Assembly: GCF_900184265.1 (NCBI RefSeq)
Contig: NZ_FXXA01000002.1
Coordinates: 1,846,539 to 1,910,538, forward strand
Direction: 5' to 3'
DNA length: 64,000 nt
DNA from: Eggerthella timonensis
GTDB lineage: Bacteria > Actinomycetota > Coriobacteriia > Coriobacteriales > Eggerthellaceae
Under the pieces are notes generated by a model, which was not told the origin of the DNA, did no database searches, and saw only the letters and a program-made list of their open reading frames with translations. Each line of letters starts with the position of its first letter. The stretch's first letter is position 1. Shown in pieces: positions 57,569 to 64,000 of the stretch. The position numbers and the translations under genes are program-made.

Positions 57569-60500
57569 ATGCATGCTATGAGAAGGCACGCTCACAACTT
57601 CTTGGCGGCACTGCTGTGCATGTGCCTGCTGATATCGTACACACCGCTTCCTGCTTCCGCCGCCGAAGGGGACTACTCTCCGTCGGTGTCGGACGAGCTG
57701 GGCGGGGCGACCTCTATCGGCGACGGAAAAGCGCAGATGAGCACCACGGTCAGCGTGCTCACCATCCCCGCGCTCGCCATCACGAGCCAAACCGAGGACT
57801 ATGCTGCCAAGATCGACGAGATCAAGGCCGACGCCGACAAGTACGACCTCAAGGTCGCGGTAACGGGCCAAGAGCCGTTCACCTACGCCTGGTCGCGCGA
57901 CGACGGCCTCTCGATCAGCGAGAACAGTGCCACATACCCGCTGTCGCAGCACACCGACACGCTCCAGGACGGCAAGACCTACGTCTACACGGTCGTCGTC
58001 AAGGACAAGTCGGGCGAAGAGGTGTCCGCCTCCATCAAGGTGACCGTCTCCAGCGCGTACGCCGAGAAGACGTTCAAAGATGACGAGAAGGGCATCTCAG
58101 TCACGGCGAGCGCCCACTACGACGCCCAGCTGTCCACGGGCATCGTGGCGAACGGCACCGAAACGTTCTCCGCGTTGCAGCAGGCCGCTTCCGAAAAGTC
58201 TTCCGGCGCCTCTATCTCGGGCGCTTGGACGGTGGAGCTCGGAACCACCGACCCGGGTCCTGAGCCGTTCGTCGGCAAGGCGTCCGTGACGCTGCCGGCA
58301 GCGGACATCCCCGAGGGAGCCGAGATCTTCGTCGTGGGGCTCGACGGCACGGGCAAGACGACCATCTACCAGCCCACCGTCGCAGACGGTAAAGCCACGT
58401 TCGACACGTCCGCTCTCGGCGCGTTCGCCGTGGCGTACAAGGTTCCCGAGAAGCCCACGTATACTATCACGCCGTCCGTCGAGGGCATCGGCGGCAAGAT
58501 CGATCCGTTCGAGTCCGTCGAAGTGTCCGAGGGCGATTCCGCCACGTTCACGTTCCGCCCCGACGACACCTACGTCGTCGACACGGTGAAAATCGACGGC
58601 AACCCGGTCGATGCGAGCGAGATCGTCGGGAACTCCTACAAGTTCGAGAACGTCGTCAAGAGCCAATCCATTTCCGTTTCGTTCAAGAAGGTCGAGCCCA
58701 AGCCGACGCAGCACACGGTGTCGGCGAGCGTCGTGAGCGGCAAGGGCACGGTGAAAGTGGAGGACAGCGCGTCCGGCGCTACCGCGCAGGCGCAGGTTCA
58801 GGAAGGCAGCCCGGCCGTCGTCTCGTTCCTGCCCGACAACGGATGGATCGTGGATACCGTCACCATGAAGGTGGGCGACGGCGAAGCGACGACCGTCCAG
58901 CCCACCAGCCTGAACGAGCTTTCGATCTCCGCGGTGACGGGGCCGACCGAGGTGACCGTCTCCTACAAGTCCGGCAGCCAGCCGCCTGTGCAGATGCACA
59001 CGGTGACGGCCACGGCGGGAGAGGGCGGCACCATCCAACCGGGCAGCGCCGAGGTTCCTCATGGCAGCTCCACGTCCTTCGTCGTGAAGGCCGACCCGGG
59101 CTATCAGCTGAAGACGCTCACCATCGACGGCGATGACGCGATGGACAAGCTCGACGGCACGACGCTCAAAGTGCCCAACGTCATCAAGGACAGCGCGGTC
59201 CATGCGACCTTCGAGCTGGTTCCCGCTGCAAACCACACGGTGGAGGCGAGCGTTGCCGGCGACGGCGGCGCCATCTCGCCGGCTGGCGAGCAGACGGTCG
59301 CCGCGGGCTCGTCGCTCACGTTCTACGTGCATCCCGACGAGGGCTACGTCCTCGAATCGCTCATGCTCTCGGAGAACGGCGGCGCCGCCCAGAACGTTGC
59401 CGACCGCGTGATCGGCGGCGTGTTCGTTCTGGACAACATCCGCGCCGATACCGTGCTGACGGCTTCCTTCGAAGATTCGGGCATCGTGGTGCCCGACGAC
59501 ACGTTCTACGCCATCAACGCTTCGGCCGGCGACGGCGGAGCCATATCGCCTGCGGGGTCCGTGCGCGTGAAGGCGGGCGGCAGCCAGACGTTCCACTTCC
59601 TGTCCGATGCGGGCTACAAGCTCTCGAAGGTGGAAGTGGACGGCCAGCCGGTCGCCGTGTCGGGGCTGTCCTACACGATGCAGGGCGTCGCGGCCAACGC
59701 GACCATCAAGGCGACGTTCGAGCTCGTCGGCGATGGCCCGCAGCCGGACGTTCCCACGACGCACGATATCAAGGCCACGTCCGGAGCCGGCGGCACGGTG
59801 TCGCCGTCCGGAATCCAGAAGGTGCTGCACGGCGGCTCCATGAGCTTCGCGTTCATTCCGTACGCAGGCTACGAAGTCGACGAGGTGCACGTGAACGGCG
59901 TGCCGCTCGACGACGAGGCCGTGGCGAAGGGCGTCCATCGCTTCGACAACGTGGTCGACGAGGGGAACACGATCCACGCCACCTTCAAGGCGAAGGCCGC
60001 CGAGCCGGCCGAGCCCGACTACTACAACCTGACGGTCGAGACGGGCGCCGACGGCACCGCTGCGCCCTCCGGCACGACGCGCGTCGCGGCCGGCGCCAAG
60101 CAGACGGTGTACGCGTATCCCAACCCGGGCTTCGTGGTGGACAAGGTGACGGTGACGCAGGACGGTGCAGTCACCACGCCGGAGATGGCCGACGGCACCT
60201 CGTTCGAGCTGACGATGACGGCCGACACGCAGGTGATGGTGACGTTCAAGGCCGGCCAGACGCCCAGCGTCGACAAGGTCACGCTCACCTCGTCGGCCTC
60301 CGCGGGCGGCTCCATTTCGCCCTTGGGCGCGGTCGAGGTCGCCAAGGGCGGATCGCTGACCTACACGGTGGCGGCCGAGGAGGGCTACGTCCTCGACAAG
60401 GTCACCGTCGACGGCAAGGAGCTCGCGGCCGAGAACGGCGGCTACACGGTGTCCCACGCGACCGAGGACATGCAAGTGCGCGCCGAGTTCAAGGCCGAGC

Positions 60501-63500
60501 CGACGGCTCCCGAGGAGCCGACGTACCACACCGTCTCCGCCACGGCGGGCGAGGGCGGTACCATCTCGCCGGCCGGCGCGGTGCGCGTCGCGGCGGGCAA
60601 GGCCCAGACGTTCTACTTCTATCCCGACAGCCAGCACGAGCTCGAAGGCGTGTACGTCGACGGCAAGAAGGTCGAGCCGACCACGGCGAACTCCTACACG
60701 TTCGCGTCGGTTGACGCGGACGCCTCCATCGAGGCCCGTTTCAGCGAGATCGGCGGCGGCGAGCAGCCTCCGATGCCGATCACCTACACGGTGACGGCCA
60801 GCGCGTCCACGGGCGGCACGGTGTCTCCCGCGGGCGTCACGCGCGTGGCCGAGGGCGGCGATTTGCTGCTCACGTTCACGCCCGACGAGGGCTACTATCT
60901 GAAGAGCGTGCTCGTGGGCGAGACCGAGTCGATCGACAAGGTTGCCGACGGCACGCTGCGCTTCTCGGGCGTGGTGGCCGACCATGCGGTGCGCGCCGTG
61001 TTCGAGCGCGTGCCTGCGCCGACGCCCGATCCCGACGTGACCGAGCGCCACACGGTGACGGCGAGCGTCGCGGGCAACGTCGGCGGCACGATCTCGCCGA
61101 GCGGTCCGACCGTCGTGGCCGAGGGCTCGTCCCAGACGTTCTACTTCGCGCCCGAAGCGGGCAAGCAGGTCGCGTCCGTCACGGTGGACGGCACGAAGTT
61201 CGACTGGTCGGGCCTGTCCTACACGCTGACCGACATCTCGAAGGACACGACCCTCGAAGTCGCGTTCGCCGACGTGCCCGACGGAGGCAAGGACCCCGTC
61301 AAGCCGGAGACGCGCACGGTGACGGCTTCGGTGAACGGAACGGGCGGCACCGTCTCGCCTTCTGGCGACACGACGGTCGCGCTCAACGGCTCGCTCACCC
61401 TGACGTTCACGCCGGAGCCGGATTACCGTCTGGCATCCGTGAAGGTGGGCGACGACGAGAACGCGCTGAGCCGCGTCTCGGCCAACGGCACGCTGCGCCT
61501 CGACCGCATCGCGGAGGACACGACGGTGGAGGCTGCGTTCGAGCCGAAGGCCGACGAGGGCCCCAGCGGCGACGACTACCGCACGGTCAACGTGTCGGCG
61601 GGCGGGGGCGGCACCATCTCGCCTGCGGGCGACGTGCGCGTGGCGTGCGGTGCCGACCAAACGTTCACCATCGTGCCCGACGAGGGCAAGCATCTGGCTT
61701 CGCTTGAGCTGGACGGCGACGACGTGACGACTGCGGTGCAGAACGGCGCTTACGTTTTGGCCGGCGGGCAGGGCGACTGCACGCTGCGCGCCGAGTTCGC
61801 CGACGGCGAACCCGATTCTGGCGACCCCCAGCCTCCTGTGCGAACCTACACGGTGAAGGCGTTCGGCTCCACGGGCGGCACCGTGTCGCCCTCCGGCGTC
61901 ACGACGGTTGCCGCCAACGAGAAGCTCACGCTCACGTTCACGCCCGATGCCGGCTATCAGCTGGGCGAGGTGAAGGTGAACGACAGCCCGGTCACGGTCG
62001 AGAACGGCGTGTACGTCCTGGACGTGACCGATAACATGGAAGTGTATGCGACGTTCGACCCGCAGCCGGTCGATCCGCAGCCGGCCTACCGTACGGTGAC
62101 GGCCTCGGTCGAGGGCGGCAACGGCTCGGTGTCCCCGGCCGGCGCGACGCGCGTGAAGGCCGGCGCGAGCCAGACCTTCCTGTTCACGCCCGCCGACGGC
62201 TACGTGCTGGATCGGGTGACGGTCGACGGCCAGCCGGTCGCGACCGACGGGTACACCTACACGCTCGTCAATGTGCAGCAGGATGCCGAGGTCAAGGTCT
62301 CGTTCCGTCAGCAGAACCCGGACGTCGACCCCGATCCGGTGGTTCCCGAGCCCGTCAACGTCACGACGACGGCCGGCGCGGGCGGCAGCGTGTCGCCTCT
62401 GGGAACCTTCCAGGCGGCGAAGGGCACCTCCCCGCTGATCACCATCACGCCCGAGGCCGGCTACCAGCTGAAGAGCGTGCTCGTCAACGGCGAGGACAAG
62501 AAAACGTCCGTGACGGACGGCGCGCTGCGCCTGGCCCCGCTGACCGCCGACGTGACGGTTGCGGTGGAGTTCGAGCGCACGACGGCTCCCGAGCCCGCGC
62601 CGGCCGATCCGGTGATCACGTCCACGGCGGGCGATCACGGCTCCATCTCGCCCGCGGGCCAGCTGCGCGTCAAGAGCGGCGCGTCCCAGACGTTCTCGCT
62701 CATCCCCGAGGCCGGCTACGCGGTGGACACCGTCTCCGTCGACGACGGCGCGCCGTTCGCGTTCTCCGGCTCCACCTACACGCTGTTCAACGTCGTGCAC
62801 GACACGAAGGTGCACGTGACGTTCAAGGAAGAGCAGGGCGCGCCGGCGCCGGATACGTTCACGGTGTCCGCAAGCGCCACGGCGGGCGGCGAGATCGTCC
62901 CCGATGGGGATACTGCGGTCGTCAAGGGCGGGGCGCTGTCGCTGTCCTTCGCGCCGTACGACGGCTACAAGCTGTACCGCGTGACGGTGGATGCCGGCAA
63001 AGATGGCGGCAAAGATCTTTCGCCCGAAGAGATGGCGAAGGGCTACTACCGCTTCGCCAACGTGACACAGGATCACGCCGTTCGCGCGTACTTCGCGCCT
63101 GCGGGCACCGATCCGGTCGACCCCGAGGATCCCGACAAGCCCACGGGCTACGCGGTGATCAAGGCGTCGGTGGACGGTCAGGGCGGCTCCATCGACCCGG
63201 TCGGCGAGGTGAAGGTGACGTTGGGCGACGACAAAACCTTCAGGTTCGTGCCGAACGAGGGCTTCGAACTCGATCAGGTGCTGGTGGACGGCGAGCCGGT
63301 GAACGTGACCGGCCTCACGTACACGTTCCAGAACGTGCGCGCGGCCGCCAGCATCGTGGCGTCGTTCAAGCAGGCCGAGACCCCCGTGCCCACGGTGTAC
63401 TCCATCGAGGCGTCGGCCAGTTCGGGCGGCCGCATCGACCCGTCCGGAACCGTGTGGGTCGACGAAGGCGGTTCGAAGTCGTTCGCCGTCGAGCCCGACG

Positions 63501-64000
63501 AGGGCTTCGAGCTGGCGTACCTGCTGATCGACGACGCGCGCGTCGAAGCTTCCGCAGTGTCGAACGGCACCTACACGTTCGCGAACGTGCAGAAGAACCA
63601 TACGATCAAGGCGGTGTTCGAGCCCGTCGGCACCGAGCCGATCGAGCCGGCGTACACCGTGGTGCACGCGCTCTCGAACGGGAACGGCACCATCTCGCCG
63701 GGCGGCGACGTCCGCGTGATCAAGGGCGCGGGCTGCACGTTCGTCATGCTGCCGGATGAAGGCTACAAGCTCCAGGACGTCACGGTCGACGACACGAGCG
63801 TCATGGGCCGCGTGCAGGACGGCTACCGCCTGGTCCTCGACGGCATCGACGCCGAGACGACGGTGACGGCCACCTTCGCGCCGCTCGAGGGCGACGTCCC
63901 GCCGGTTCTGCCCACGATGCACACGGTGCACGCTTCCAGCACCGCGGGCGGCAGCATCTCGCCGCGCAACGTCAAGGTGGTCGAGGGCGATGATGTCTCC
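57569..64000 (+). CDS. Giant secreted protein with at least 21 divergent InlB-type repeats (partial)
   Basis: The frame is open for 2,144 codons and runs off the window; the 3' end is missing. The start at 57569 (MHAMRRHAHNF) follows AGAAGGAAG; ATG 57578 is an alternative. The signal peptide ends near ASA-A (about residue 31). Residues about 45-160 form an Ig/PKD-like domain (FTYAWSRDDG, YTVVVKD), followed by a second beta-rich domain to about 295. From nt 58461 come about 21 complete units of 73-88 aa plus one partial, with the pattern HTVTASA-GGTISP-G---V--G---TF-F-PD-GY-L--V-VDG---------YTF-NV--D-TV-A-F. This matches the divergent InlB B-repeat (Flg_new_2) type. Linkers are Pro/Asp/Glu-rich. 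Likely a long surface stalk; an anchor, if any, lies outside the window. Confidence 0.88.
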   Translation, partial: MHAMRRHAHNFLAALLCMCLLISYTPLPASAAEGDYSPSVSDELGGATSIGDGKAQMSTTVSVLTIPALAITSQTEDYAAKIDEIKADADKYDLKVAVTGQEPFTYAWSRDDGLSISENSATYPLSQHTDTLQDGKTYVYTVVVKDKSGEEVSASIKVTVSSAYAEKTFKDDEKGISVTASAHYDAQLSTGIVANGTETFSALQQAASEKSSGASISGAWTVELGTTDPGPEPFVGKASVTLPAADIPEGAEIFVVGLDGTGKTTIYQPTVADGKATFDTSALGAFAVAYKVPEKPTYTITPSVEGIGGKIDPFESVEVSEGDSATFTFRPDDTYVVDTVKIDGNPVDASEIVGNSYKFENVVKSQSISVSFKKVEPKPTQHTVSASVVSGKGTVKVEDSASGATAQAQVQEGSPAVVSFLPDNGWIVDTVTMKVGDGEATTVQPTSLNELSISAVTGPTEVTVSYKSGSQPPVQMHTVTATAGEGGTIQPGSAEVPHGSSTSFVVKADPGYQLKTLTIDGDDAMDKLDGTTLKVPNVIKDSAVHATFELVPAANHTVEASVAGDGGAISPAGEQTVAAGSSLTFYVHPDEGYVLESLMLSENGGAAQNVADRVIGGVFVLDNIRADTVLTASFEDSGIVVPDDTFYAINASAGDGGAISPAGSVRVKAGGSQTFHFLSDAGYKLSKVEVDGQPVAVSGLSYTMQGVAANATIKATFELVGDGPQPDVPTTHDIKATSGAGGTVSPSGIQKVLHGGSMSFAFIPYAGYEVDEVHVNGVPLDDEAVAKGVHRFDNVVDEGNTIHATFKAKAAEPAEPDYYNLTVETGADGTAAPSGTTRVAAGAKQTVYAYPNPGFVVDKVTVTQDGAVTTPEMADGTSFELTMTADTQVMVTFKAGQTPSVDKVTLTSSASAGGSISPLGAVEVAKGGSLTYTVAAEEGYVLDKVTVDGKELAAENGGYTVSHATEDMQVRAEFKAEPTAPEEPTYHTVSATAGEGGTISPAGAVRVAAGKAQTFYFYPDSQHELEGVYVDGKKVEPTTANSYTFASVDADASIEARFSEIGGGEQPPMPITYTVTASASTGGTVSPAGVTRVAEGGDLLLTFTPDEGYYLKSVLVGETESIDKVADGTLRFSGVVADHAVRAVFERVPAPTPDPDVTERHTVTASVAGNVGGTISPSGPTVVAEGSSQTFYFAPEAGKQVASVTVDGTKFDWSGLSYTLTDISKDTTLEVAFADVPDGGKDPVKPETRTVTASVNGTGGTVSPSGDTTVALNGSLTLTFTPEPDYRLASVKVGDDENALSRVSANGTLRLDRIAEDTTVEAAFEPKADEGPSGDDYRTVNVSAGGGGTISPAGDVRVACGADQTFTIVPDEGKHLASLELDGDDVTTAVQNGAYVLAGGQGDCTLRAEFADGEPDSGDPQPPVRTYTVKAFGSTGGTVSPSGVTTVAANEKLTLTFTPDAGYQLGEVKVNDSPVTVENGVYVLDVTDNMEVYATFDPQPVDPQPAYRTVTASVEGGNGSVSPAGATRVKAGASQTFLFTPADGYVLDRVTVDGQPVATDGYTYTLVNVQQDAEVKVSFRQQNPDVDPDPVVPEPVNVTTTAGAGGSVSPLGTFQAAKGTSPLITITPEAGYQLKSVLVNGEDKKTSVTDGALRLAPLTADVTVAVEFERTTAPEPAPADPVITSTAGDHGSISPAGQLRVKSGASQTFSLIPEAGYAVDTVSVDDGAPFAFSGSTYTLFNVVHDTKVHVTFKEEQGAPAPDTFTVSASATAGGEIVPDGDTAVVKGGALSLSFAPYDGYKLYRVTVDAGKDGGKDLSPEEMAKGYYRFANVTQDHAVRAYFAPAGTDPVDPEDPDKPTGYAVIKASVDGQGGSIDPVGEVKVTLGDDKTFRFVPNEGFELDQVLVDGEPVNVTGLTYTFQNVRAAASIVASFKQAETPVPTVYSIEASASSGGRIDPSGTVWVDEGGSKSFAVEPDEGFELAYLLIDDARVEASAVSNGTYTFANVQKNHTIKAVFEPVGTEPIEPAYTVVHALSNGNGTISPGGDVRVIKGAGCTFVMLPDEGYKLQDVTVDDTSVMGRVQDGYRLVLDGIDAETTVTATFAPLEGDVPPVLPTMHTVHASSTAGGSISPRNVKVVEGDDVS

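Noticed and set aside
58097-63931. A 1,944-codon open frame on the minus strand
   Set aside because: It is antisense to the giant repeat protein. Its translation is Arg/His-rich low complexity, and the plus frame has a signal peptide, a ribosome-binding site and recognisable InlB-type repeats.
58461-64000. CRISPR-like or tandem DNA repeats
   Set aside because: The periodicity is at the protein level (73-88 aa units) with diverged DNA. There are no short identical repeats with spacers and no cas genes.

Overview
The window is high-GC bacterial DNA dominated by a family of very large secreted leucine-rich-repeat proteins. GC-rich codon use, BspA-type LRRs combined with InlB-type B-repeats, and a radical-SAM DNA-repair pair suggest a gut Coriobacteriia (Eggerthellaceae-like) organism. 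That assignment is inference; no marker gene is present.

Layout. 107-2391 (minus): a two-gene DNA-repair operon (radical SAM protein plus its TIGR03915-type partner, ATGA overlap) behind a promoter with a LexA-type SOS box in its spacer. 2620-5055: a Pro/Glu-rich single-pass membrane protein, a small XRE-type regulator and a divergent 112-aa unknown. 5304-55541: six consecutive plus-strand genes (here A to F) encoding 1,900-3,100-aa surface proteins. Each has a signal peptide, a shared N-terminal LRR module, a divergent LRR core, alternating InlB-type modules and MF-x-x-C-x-SL repeat arrays, and a common C-terminal domain without LPXTG. 55568-64000: apparent operon downstream of F with two paralogous single-pass membrane proteins flanking a 211-aa secreted protein, then a giant protein of divergent InlB repeats that runs off the window.

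The main discovery candidate is a phase-variable surface array. Genes A-E each carry a 10-14 nt poly-G tract just after the signal peptide. As sequenced, tract length puts B (G11) and D (G14) in frame, and A (G13), C (G10) and E (G11) out of frame by one base. At all five loci both wrong frames hit a stop within a few codons, so this looks like a tuned ON/OFF switch rather than gene decay. F has no tract and heads the accessory operon.

All six genes share one regulatory architecture: tandem TGTGAA-like direct repeats, an AT-core palindrome (GGAATATATTCC type) followed by CCTGCG, a promoter of -35 TTTACA (TTGGCG in A), 16-nt spacer, TGC and TAnnAT, a second AT-core palindrome at the expected transcription start, and a leader with serial hairpins presenting a CGGGAA loop before an AAAGGGACAG-like ribosome-binding region. 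The 211-aa secreted protein resembles a stand-alone copy of the C-terminal domain of the giant proteins, suggesting that the array and the accessory operon form one surface-assembly system.
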